Part shown: piece after piece, positions 33,930 through 41,320 of the stretch | Layout: the number at the start of each line of letters is the position of its first letter | How positions within the stretch are numbered: the first letter of the stretch is position 1 | Assembly (NCBI GenBank): GCA_035533755.1 | Contig: DATLTC010000064.1 | Location: 1 to 44,298, forward strand | Direction of reading: 5' to 3' | Length of the DNA stretch: 44,298 nt | From: Gemmatimonadaceae bacterium | GTDB taxonomy: Bacteria; Gemmatimonadota; Gemmatimonadetes; Gemmatimonadales; Gemmatimonadaceae | Notes under the pieces: generated by a model | What the model was told of the DNA's origin: nothing | The model's input: only the letters and a program-made list of their open reading frames with translations | Database searches by the model: none | Program-made: the position numbers and the translations under genes

Positions 33930-36900
33930 GGCTTCGCCGCTTCCCTGGCCCGGGCCTGGCGCACGACCAGGTCCGCGGCCAGGAGCTGGGCGATGAAGTT
34001 GGATTCGTCGGTCTCGGGGGCCAGCGTCCTGAACGCCGCCGTGGCGCCCGCGAAGTCGCCGAGCGAGATCCGCGCGACCACGGCGCCGTTGCGCAGTTCG
34101 TTCACGCCCAGCCAGGGCAGGGAGTCGTGGGCGACGTCGGCGATCAGGGTGTCGGCGGCCGCCGAGGCCTGGGGGAAGTTCCACGCCGCCAACCCGTGCA
34201 CGAAGTCCACGGCGGCGCGGGCGTGCGGCGGTGCGTTGGCCCGGGCGAGGTAGGCATACACGCGACCGTAGAACGCGTCGTCGGCCACTCCCGATGAGCC
34301 GTCGTGCAGCAGCGCCTCGACGCGCACGAACGAGTGCATCCAGGAATGCCAGTCGGTGGGCGGGGTGGCGGCGGCCACCTGGCGCTCGAACCGGTCCACG
34401 CGATACACGGCGTCGGCCAGCACGGAATCGTACGGCACGCCCACGCGCTGGTCCGGCGTCATCGCGAGCACGCGGCGCAGGCGCACCTGCAGTGCCAGCG
34501 CCTCGACGCGCGGAATCTCCGGCGCCACGGCCAGCGGTTCGGTGCCGAAGCCTTGGGGGCGGCCGGCCAGCGCGGCGACGACGTTGAATCGTCCCTTGCC
34601 GAGGCTCTCCAACCCGGTGGCCTCCTGGTGCAGGAACCGCGTGCGCTCGGCGTTCAGATCGAGCACCGGGTAGTAGTCGGAGTTCACCTGCGCGTGCGTG
34701 ATCAGGTAGGGGTGGAGGATGTCGCGTCCCGCCAGGCGCATGGCGTCGAGCGCTTCGGGGCTCATGGGCACGGCGCGGCGCAGGTCGTGGGCGACGCCGG
34801 GATACCGCAGCACCTTCCAATCGGGCACGAGGGGCGTCGAGCGGTTGGAGGCGAGGATCAACACGTCGCTGTTGGAGGTGAAGAACACCTCGTACGACTT
34901 GAAGTTCTGGTCGATGGCCGCGAGCACGGAGACGACGAGCGAATCGTTCATCTCGTACAGATGCAGCCACTGGCCGAGCACGCCGTTGGCGGTGAGGTTG
35001 TTGCGCACGCGGTGGTAGAACTCCTGCGTGAACAGGCCCGAGACGCCGCTCACCCAGGGGTTGGACGGCTCCGAGATGATGAGGTCGAACTTGCGCCCGG
35101 TGGCGGCGAAATAGGATTTGGCGTCGTCGATCACGATGCGCGAGCGGGGGTCGTCGAACACGCGGTGATTGGCGGGACGGAAGGCGCGCGACGCGGCGAC
35201 CATCTCGGGCTCGATCTCCACGGTCACCACCTGCCGCACCTCGGGGCTGCCGAGCAGGAGACTGGACGTCATGCCGGAGCCCTGGCCGATGACGGCGATC
35301 TCCCTGGCGTCGGGCACGTGGGCGAGGCCGATGAGGGGGAGCAGAATCTGCGTGGCCTGGTCCTCGGCCAGCGAGCGCAAGGCGCCGGGCTCGATGGTGG
35401 AGTCTTCCCAGAACGGATCCATCGACGCGTCGGGCTTGCCGTTGGTGGCGAGCGTGAGGTAGCCGCCGGTGGTGGTGCGGCGCACGCTCACCGTGGCCGT
35501 GCGTCCATCCTTGTAGAAGGGGAAGCTGAAGGTGGTGGACGTGGGCAGGAGGCCCTGGCGATACACCCCGCTCGACAGCTTCCACAGATCGAAGCGCACG
35601 AGCAGGCCGTTGGCGAGGACGAAACAGACCGTGGCGAGCAGGAACCCGAACCGCGCGCGGGCGCGGTGATCGCGGTCGAGGGGGCTGGGGCGGAGCAGGG
35701 CCACGCCGAGCGCGATGTCCACCACGGCGCCACTGATCAGCAGCCACTTGAGGCCGAGCACCGGCATGAGCACGAGGCCGGCGATGATGACGCCGGCGAT
35801 GGAGCCCAGCGTGTTGACGCCGTACACGGTGCCGATGGCCCGTTCGCCGGCGCCGTTGCGGATGAGGATCCTGGTGATGAGCGGGAGCGTGATGCCGGCG
35901 CAGAACGTGGCCGGGAGCATGATCATCAGGCAGATCAGGTATCGCGAGAACACGAACCCGTCGTACCCGGCGTTGGTGGTGTCGAACATCCGGATGAGGC
36001 CTGCCATCCATCCGAACGACGCCATGTAGAGCGGGAGCGTGGCCACGGCCAGGGTGCCCATGACCCACTGCACGATGCCGAGAGTTCGCATGGGGTGTTC
36101 CATGGCGTCGGCCCGTCCGCGGATCCAGTACGCGCCCAGCGCGATGCCGAGGATGAACGCCGAGAGCATGAGTTCGAACGAATGCGTGGCCGCGCCGAGT
36201 ACGAGCGAGAGCATGCGGATCCACGCGATCTCGTAGATGAAGCTGGCCACCGCGGTGCCGAAGCTCACGGCGAGGAGGACGCGCCATTCCCGCGGGAGGG
36301 TGGCCGATTGTTCGATCGGTTGCGGGAGCGGCTGGGCGTCGGGGCCGTCGGTGGGATAGTACGCGCGCGAGGCGATGCCGACGCCGATGGCGACGAGGAA
36401 GTTGAGGACGCCGGCGGCCAGGAGCGTGCCCGGGAGTCCCACTTCGCCGATCAGGAAGAAGCCCGCGACGAGCGCGCCGATGGCGGCGCCGATGCTGTTG
36501 GTGAAGTAGAGCAGTCCGAGCACCCGGCCCGGCTCGGCGCGCACGTGGCGGATGGCGCCGGCGCTCATGAGTGGGAAGGTGGCGCCGAGGAGGACCGACT
36601 GCGGGAGGATGAGGAGGGCGGCGAGGGTCCACTGGACGGCCATGACGCCCAGCCCGCCGGCGCCGCCGGCCATGTGCGGAAAGACGTGCGCGTAGGCGAA
36701 GTCGGTGCTGGCGACGAAGACGTCGTGGAAGACGAATCCGATGGCGCCGACGAGGAACTCGACGCCCGCGTACCAGAGCAGCGGTTGCCGGAGGCGCGAC
36801 GAGCGGTGGCCGGCGACGAGGGCGCCGAGCGACATGCCGCCGAGGAAGATGACGAGGACGATGATCTGGGCGTATGCGGCGTGGCCGACGAACAGGCCGA

Positions 36901-36979
36901 GATAGCGCGTCCAGATGGTTTCGTAGATGAGTCCCGCAGCGCCGGAGAGGACGAACGCGAAGGCGAGAATGAGCAGCAC
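33926..36979 (-). CDS. Membrane-fused spermidine-synthase-like protein
   Basis: 1017 residues (GTG start). The first 480 or so form an MFS-like block with about 14 hydrophobic segments (opening S-G-A-A-G-L-I-Y-E). A Rossmann spermine/spermidine-synthase-like domain follows (about 530-760), and the last 250 residues are a soluble helical region. The nucleotide loop reads G-Q-G-S-G-M-T rather than G-G-G-D-G, and the catalytic-region Asp is replaced in I-I-S-E-P-S-N-P-W-V. The S-E-P-S-N-P-W-V-S-G motif is typical of this fused bacterial family, whose reaction is not established. It lies 84 nt after the serine hydrolase gene and may share its transcript. Confidence 0.88.
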   Translation of the reverse strand: MLLILAFAFVLSGAAGLIYETIWTRYLGLFVGHAAYAQIIVLVIFLGGMSLGALVAGHRSSRLRQPLLWYAGVEFLVGAIGFVFHDVFVASTDFAYAHVFPHMAGGAGGLGVMAVQWTLAALLILPQSVLLGATFPLMSAGAIRHVRAEPGRVLGLLYFTNSIGAAIGALVAGFFLIGEVGLPGTLLAAGVLNFLVAIGVGIASRAYYPTDGPDAQPLPQPIEQSATLPREWRVLLAVSFGTAVASFIYEIAWIRMLSLVLGAATHSFELMLSAFILGIALGAYWIRGRADAMEHPMRTLGIVQWVMGTLAVATLPLYMASFGWMAGLIRMFDTTNAGYDGFVFSRYLICLMIMLPATFCAGITLPLITRILIRNGAGERAIGTVYGVNTLGSIAGVIIAGLVLMPVLGLKWLLISGAVVDIALGVALLRPSPLDRDHRARARFGFLLATVCFVLANGLLVRFDLWKLSSGVYRQGLLPTSTTFSFPFYKDGRTATVSVRRTTTGGYLTLATNGKPDASMDPFWEDSTIEPGALRSLAEDQATQILLPLIGLAHVPDAREIAVIGQGSGMTSSLLLGSPEVRQVVTVEIEPEMVAASRAFRPANHRVFDDPRSRIVIDDAKSYFAATGRKFDLIISEPSNPWVSGVSGLFTQEFYHRVRNNLTANGVLGQWLHLYEMNDSLVVSVLAAIDQNFKSYEVFFTSNSDVLILASNRSTPLVPDWKVLRYPGVAHDLRRAVPMSPEALDAMRLAGRDILHPYLITHAQVNSDYYPVLDLNAERTRFLHQEATGLESLGKGRFNVVAALAGRPQGFGTEPLAVAPEIPRVEALALQVRLRRVLAMTPDQRVGVPYDSVLADAVYRVDRFERQVAAATPPTDWHSWMHSFVRVEALLHDGSSGVADDAFYGRVYAYLARANAPPHARAAVDFVHGLAAWNFPQASAAADTLIADVAHDSLPWLGVNELRNGAVVARISLGDFAGATAAFRTLAPETDESNFIAQLLAADLVVRQARAREAAKP

Positions 36980-37063
36980 GGCGGATGGGTTGTGGGGTAG
37001 GGTGCGCGGGCCGGCGGCGGCGAGAGCGGACGGATGAACGGTGACGACGGGGTGGGGGGCGCG

Positions 37064-37987
37064 CTAGTACGATCCGGCCTCGGGCTTCCGCGGCCAGGCC
37101 GCGACGACCGCCGCGCCGATCCTGCCCAGCGCCACCTGGGCCTCGTTGTCCACGACGTTGCGGATGTCGGCGTCCTGCTTGGTGAACCCACACACGACGA
37201 CGCGCGACTGGAGCGGGAAGAGGGCGCACTCGGTGCGCGACGAATCGATGGATCCGGTCTTGTGGGGCACGACGAGGCCGTCCACGGAGCGCTGCATGGA
37301 TTCCATATCGGCGTTGTCGGCAAGGATGGCGAGCATGGCCGAATCGGCGGCGGGGCTCACGGCGCGTCCGTTGGCGAGCAGGGCGAACAGGCGCGCCATC
37401 TCGTTGGGCGTGCTCACGCCCAGCCCGTACTTCACCGAGCTGTCCATGGCCACGCTGGTGTTCCGGAGGTAGGTCTTGGAGTGGACCTTGGTGTGCGGCA
37501 GGCCGAGCGCTTCCATCTTGTCCCACACCGGCCGGATGTCGGTGCGGTCGAGGATGAGGTTGGTGGCCGTGTTGTCGCTGAGGATGATCATGAGATTCGC
37601 GGCGTCGCCCACGGAGAGGGTGAGGCCGTCGTGCATGAACTGGAGCACGCCGCTGCCCGGCACCTTGTCGATGTCGAGCAGCGTGAGGGGATCGTCGAGC
37701 GAGATCTTCTTGCGTTGGACGAGATCGAACAGCGTGACGAGAATCGGCACCTTGATGAGGCTGGCGGTGGGGAAGGTCTCGTCGCCGCGCAGGGAGAGGC
37801 GCTCGCCGGTGTCGAGGTTGCGCACGGAATAGCCCAGCACGCCGTGGAAGGCGTGGGCGACGGAGTCGAGCGTGCGGTGCAACGCGGCGGTGTCGGCGCG
37901 GGCGTAGGTCGGGGGCGGGGTCTGGCCCGGCGTCGCGGCGGCGGGCGCGAGGCATAGGGCGGCGGCGAACAGGATGCGGCGAAGCAT
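37064..37987 (-). CDS. Class-A beta-lactamase-like serine hydrolase
   Basis: 307 residues with a signal peptide (M-L-R-R-I-L-F-A-A-A ending T-P-G-Q). The Ser-Lys dyad is S76-L-I-K79, the S-D-N motif is at 137-139 and K-T-G at 243-245, as in penicillin-binding and class A folds. The omega-loop E-x-x-L-N motif that holds the deacylating Glu166 is not found between 160 and 185, where the sequence is K-V-H-S-K-T-Y-L-R-N. It is more likely a peptidoglycan or ester hydrolase of the Beta-lactamase2 family than a working antibiotic-resistance enzyme. The ATG at 37987 is chosen for the signal peptide. Confidence 0.88.
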   Translation of the reverse strand: MLRRILFAAALCLAPAAATPGQTPPPTYARADTAALHRTLDSVAHAFHGVLGYSVRNLDTGERLSLRGDETFPTASLIKVPILVTLFDLVQRKKISLDDPLTLLDIDKVPGSGVLQFMHDGLTLSVGDAANLMIILSDNTATNLILDRTDIRPVWDKMEALGLPHTKVHSKTYLRNTSVAMDSSVKYGLGVSTPNEMARLFALLANGRAVSPAADSAMLAILADNADMESMQRSVDGLVVPHKTGSIDSSRTECALFPLQSRVVVCGFTKQDADIRNVVDNEAQVALGRIGAAVVAAWPRKPEAGSY

Positions 37988-38098
37988 GGCGGCGGTGGGC
38001 AGGAGAGAGGCGTGGCGCGGCGGTGGAACGAGTATGCGCGCATCCGCCGTCCGCAGCCAGATGCGGGCGGGCCAGGGCACGCTACTATATGATGGACG

Positions 38099-38599
38099 AT
38101 GGATCGCCTCTCGAAGTCCCGCCCGCCGGCGCCTGCCGGCACGACCCTGCATCGCCTATTCGACCTCGGCGTGATCCTCAAGGGCATCGACGGCGTGCTC
38201 GAGGTGATCGGCGGGGCCGTGATCGCGGCCGCGGGTCCGCGCACGCTGAACGCCGCCGTGCTGTTTCTCACGGCGCACGAACTCTCCGAGGATCCGCACG
38301 ACGTGGTGGCGAACCTGCTGCGCCACGGCGTGGCGCAGCTCTCGTCGAACACGACGCTGTTCGCGAGCGCGTATCTCGTGGGCCACGGCGTGGTGAAGCT
38401 GATCCTCGTGGCCGGTCTGCTCCGGGAGCGGCGGTGGGCATTCCCGGCCGCGCTCTGGTTCATGGGCGCGTTCGTGGTGTACGAGGGCTATCGCATCGCG
38501 CTCACGCGCTCGCCGGCGCTCATGGTGCTGACGGCGGTGGATCTGGGCGTGCTGGTGCTCATCTGGCGGGAGTACCGGTGGCGCGCGAGGGCGCGATAG
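38099..38599 (+). CDS. DUF2127 membrane protein
   Basis: 166 residues with four hydrophobic segments. L-H-R-L-F-D-L-G-V-I-L-K-G-I-D-G-V-L-E-V-I-G-G (split here by a loop), the central H-G-V-V-K-L-I-L-V-A-G-L-L and a Y-E-G-Y-R-I segment are characteristic of DUF2127. Function unknown. It is divergent from the serine hydrolase with 111 nt between the two starts. An AT-rich TACTATATGATG (38083-38094) ends only 4 nt before the ATG, so if it is the -10 region the message would be almost leaderless. Confidence 0.87.
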   Translation: MDRLSKSRPPAPAGTTLHRLFDLGVILKGIDGVLEVIGGAVIAAAGPRTLNAAVLFLTAHELSEDPHDVVANLLRHGVAQLSSNTTLFASAYLVGHGVVKLILVAGLLRERRWAFPAALWFMGAFVVYEGYRIALTRSPALMVLTAVDLGVLVLIWREYRWRARAR

Positions 38600-38720
38600 C
38601 GCCGCACCAACGGCGGATGTCGCGTCTTTAGCGGCCCATTTGCCGGTAGCGTGATGGTACCGTTTCATTCCCGCCGCGCGGGCGCCGCGGTGGTGGGCCG
38701 GACATCCGCGCGTTCGCGTG

Positions 38721-38736
38721 TGTGATGCGCATCACG
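38721..38736. promoter_or_regulatory. CRP/FNR-type palindrome upstream of the cytochrome operon
   Basis: TGTGATGCGCATCACG contains the perfect 14-bp palindrome GTGATGCGCATCAC, matching the CRP consensus TGTGA-N6-TCACA at 9 of 10 fixed positions and close to the FNR form. It lies 158 nt before the first gene of the electron-transfer operon, in the 294-nt gap 38600-38893, which contains no gene I can support. No convincing -10 hexamer is visible at the expected distance. Confidence 0.55.
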
Positions 38737-38893
38737 CGATCACGTTCGCGAGTTACGCGCGGCTGCTTGGCGCGTGTGGACCAATGAGAGGGACGTTGGT
38801 GTACACACGGCACGGAAGCTTGCAGCCCCCATCAAGAAACGTACGACGCATGGCCACCGCCAGCGCTGCCCGACGATCCAACCGGTCGGGCGC

Positions 38894-39880
38894 ATGAGAC
38901 AATCGAACCTCGCCCGCGCGGCCGAGCCGCGCTCCGATGGCGGCCCAGCGGCCGCCGCCGGCGCGCCGGCAGCGAAATCCGCGGCGCCCGCCGTCGCGTC
39001 CGGGAAGCGCAGGCTGCGCACGAGCACGATCGTCCTCATCGCCATCAACGTGCCGCTGGTGGCGATCAATCTGCTGGGCCTGCCGTATTACACGGCGTCG
39101 CTGGCGGTGCGCGCCCGCCACCCGTGGCGCGACTGGCTGCAGCCGTCGGGGTACATCGGGCAGTCGGCCGGCATCGCGGCCTTCCTCATCTTCGCGTTCC
39201 TCTGGGTGTATCCGCTGCGCAAGAAGTGGCGGGGGTTGCGCTGGACCGGATCGATCGGCCGCTGGCTCGACGTGCACGTGACGTCGGCCCTCACCCTGCC
39301 GCTGTTGCTGGCCATCCACGCCGCGTGGCGGTCGGACGGCGTGATCGGCCTCGGACTGGGGGCGATGCTGGTCGTGATCGCCAGCGGCATCGTGGGCCGC
39401 TACCTGTACACGCGCATTCCCCGCGCGCGCAGCGGCATCGAGCTCACCCGCGACGAGGTGACCGCGCAACGACGCGAGCTCATCCAGCGGCTCGCGGCGG
39501 CGACCGGGCTGGAGCCGGACGCGGTGGAGGCGACGCTGGACATCGCTCCCGAGCCGGAGGCGCAGGAGAGCGCATGGCGCATCCTCTGGCGTCTGGTGAC
39601 CAACGACCTGACGCGGTGGCGCCGCATGCGGGAGCTGCGCGGGCGCTGGACCGCGCTCTCTCCGAACAGTCGGCCGCTGGATCATCGGGCCATGCGCGAG
39701 GCGTTGCGGCTCGCCGATCGCGAGATGTCGCTGGCCCAGCAGTCGCGGATGCTCGACGCGACGCAGCGGGTGTTCCGCTACTGGCACGTGGCCCATCGCC
39801 CGTTCGCGATCACCGCTCTCGTCGCGGTGGTGATTCACGTGGCCGTCGTGGTCGCCGTGGGCGCGACCTGGTTCCGGTAG
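38894..39880 (+). CDS. Di-haem b-type membrane cytochrome
   Basis: 328 residues: a Pro/Ala-rich cytoplasmic-looking tail to residue 40, then hydrophobic segments at about 43-62, 88-107, 127-145, 148-169 and 300-325. Two helices each carry a pair of His exactly 14 apart: H128/H142 and H301/H315 (in W-H-V-A-H-R-P-F). That is the spacing of the bis-His ligands of the two haems in cytochrome b of bc complexes and related quinone-linked cytochromes. A soluble stretch (about 175-290) separates the helix pairs. It probably passes electrons across the membrane to or from the multihaem proteins encoded downstream. The ATG at 38894 is preferred over an open upstream extension with no protein-like features. 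Confidence 0.8.
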   Translation: MRQSNLARAAEPRSDGGPAAAAGAPAAKSAAPAVASGKRRLRTSTIVLIAINVPLVAINLLGLPYYTASLAVRARHPWRDWLQPSGYIGQSAGIAAFLIFAFLWVYPLRKKWRGLRWTGSIGRWLDVHVTSALTLPLLLAIHAAWRSDGVIGLGLGAMLVVIASGIVGRYLYTRIPRARSGIELTRDEVTAQRRELIQRLAAATGLEPDAVEATLDIAPEPEAQESAWRILWRLVTNDLTRWRRMRELRGRWTALSPNSRPLDHRAMREALRLADREMSLAQQSRMLDATQRVFRYWHVAHRPFAITALVAVVIHVAVVVAVGATWFR

Positions 39881-39889
39881 CGGACGGCG

Positions 39890-41320
39890 ATGCTGCTCAC
39901 GACGCTCGGCTTCTTCGCCCTGACCGCGTTGGCGATCTGGCTCCATCTGCGCACCACGGGCGTCGCGCACGCGCCGCCGTCGCGCGCGGGCGCGCCCTGT
40001 CCGCGCTGCAAGGCGCTCGTGCCGCCGGGCGCCACCTACTGTCCCAGTTGCGGTGTGCCGCAGCAGATCTTCGAGATGGTGCGGGCGCCGGTGTCCGCCG
40101 GCGCCGCGGATCCGGGGGGCGCGCCGAAAGCGCTGGTGCGCGCGGACATGTGCGTGGGCTGCGGCACGTGCGTGGCGTCGTGTCCGGAGCCCGGCGCGAT
40201 CACGCTGCGCGGCAAGCTCGCCGTGGTGGACGACGCGCTGTGCCAGGGGCACGGGGAATGCGTGCGCGGCTGTCCGGTGGGCGCGATCCTCGTCACCACG
40301 GGCGCGGCGGTGAACCGGGTGACCGTGCCGCTGGTGGACGAGCATTTCGAGACCAACGTGCCGGGGCTGTACATCGTCGGCGAACTGGGCGGCCGCGGCC
40401 TGATCAAGAATGCCATCAACGAAGGCAAGATGGCAATCGAGCACGTGGCCCGCGCGCTGCCGCCCGGCGAGCGACGGTCCGACGGCCACGACGACGCGGT
40501 GGACGTGGCCATCGTCGGTTCCGGGCCGGCCGGGCTGAGCGCCGGGCTCGAAGCGCTCCGCTGCGGACTGAGCTACGTGGTGCTCGAGCAGGGCTCACTC
40601 TCCGACACGGTGCGCAAGTATCCGCGTCACAAGCTGCTGCTCGCCGAGCCGGTGCACGTGCCGCTGTACGGCGATCTCTGGGTGGCCGACGGGTCGAAGG
40701 AGACGCTGCTGAAAGTGTGGGAGACGATCGTGGCCAACACGGGGCTGGCCGTGCGCACGGGGGAGAAGGTGCAGCAGATCGTGCGCGACGGCGCCGTGTT
40801 CCGCGTGGAGACGACGCGCGGGTCACAGGCCGCGCGCCGGGTGGTGCTGGCCATGGGACGGCGCGGCAGCCCGCGCCGGCTCGGCGTGCCCGGCGAGGAC
40901 CGCGACACCGTGTTCTACGACGTGGTCGAGATGGAGGCGTTCGCCGGGCGGCGCGTGCTCGTGGTGGGCGGCGGCGACAGTGCCGTGGAGACGGCGCTCG
41001 GCTTGGCCAACCAGGCGGGCACGGAGGTGCGGATCTCGTATCGCGGCGAGACGTTCGCGCGGATCGCCGACCGGAATCGCGCCAAGGTCGATCGCGCGAT
41101 CGCCGCCGGGAAGGTGACGCCGCACTTCGGCAGTCACGTGCGCGAGATTCGCGAGGATGTGGTGGTCCTCGGGTCGGGCGAGGCGTCGATCATCCTGCCG
41201 AGCGACTTCGTCGTCATCCGCATCGGCGGGGACGCGCCGTACGCGTTCCTCGAGCGGCTGGGTGTGCGCATCGTCGAGAAGGACGTTCCGCTGCCTCCCC
41301 GGCAAGACCTGGCCGGATGA
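39890..41320 (+). CDS. Membrane-anchored [4Fe-4S]/FAD oxidoreductase
   Basis: 476 residues. The order is: TM anchor (2-19), zinc ribbon (C37, C40, C51, C54), a first [4Fe-4S] motif (C88, C91, C94, C98), a second with His in place of one Cys (C118, H121, C124, C128), a V-P-G-L-Y-I-V-G-E segment (157-165), and then an FAD domain (G-S-G-P-A-G at 210-215) with a nested NAD(P)H domain (G-G-G-D-S at 360-364). The C-terminus I-L-P-S-D-F-V-V-I-R-I-G-G is YpdA/thioredoxin-reductase-like. There is no redox CxxC in the flavin half, so it is not a thioredoxin reductase. It likely moves electrons from NAD(P)H through FAD and the clusters to the cytochrome b. It begins 9 nt after that gene. Confidence 0.85.
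   Translation: MLLTTLGFFALTALAIWLHLRTTGVAHAPPSRAGAPCPRCKALVPPGATYCPSCGVPQQIFEMVRAPVSAGAADPGGAPKALVRADMCVGCGTCVASCPEPGAITLRGKLAVVDDALCQGHGECVRGCPVGAILVTTGAAVNRVTVPLVDEHFETNVPGLYIVGELGGRGLIKNAINEGKMAIEHVARALPPGERRSDGHDDAVDVAIVGSGPAGLSAGLEALRCGLSYVVLEQGSLSDTVRKYPRHKLLLAEPVHVPLYGDLWVADGSKETLLKVWETIVANTGLAVRTGEKVQQIVRDGAVFRVETTRGSQAARRVVLAMGRRGSPRRLGVPGEDRDTVFYDVVEMEAFAGRRVLVVGGGDSAVETALGLANQAGTEVRISYRGETFARIADRNRAKVDRAIAAGKVTPHFGSHVREIREDVVVLGSGEASIILPSDFVVIRIGGDAPYAFLERLGVRIVEKDVPLPPRQDLAG

Noticed and set aside
33926-36979. Assigning the symbol speE
   Set aside because: Key loop and catalytic residues differ and the protein is three times the usual length.
33546-37955. A 1469-codon open frame on the minus strand across the fusion and hydrolase genes
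   Set aside because: It is Arg/Pro/His-rich with no domain, and it overlaps three convincing genes in another frame. Long shadow frames are expected at this GC content.
37064-37987. Reporting a beta-lactam resistance gene
   Set aside because: The omega-loop glutamate motif is missing, so resistance is not supported.
39890-41320. Calling the flavoprotein a thioredoxin reductase
   Set aside because: The flavin half has no redox-active CxxC; iron-sulphur motifs and a membrane anchor are present instead.
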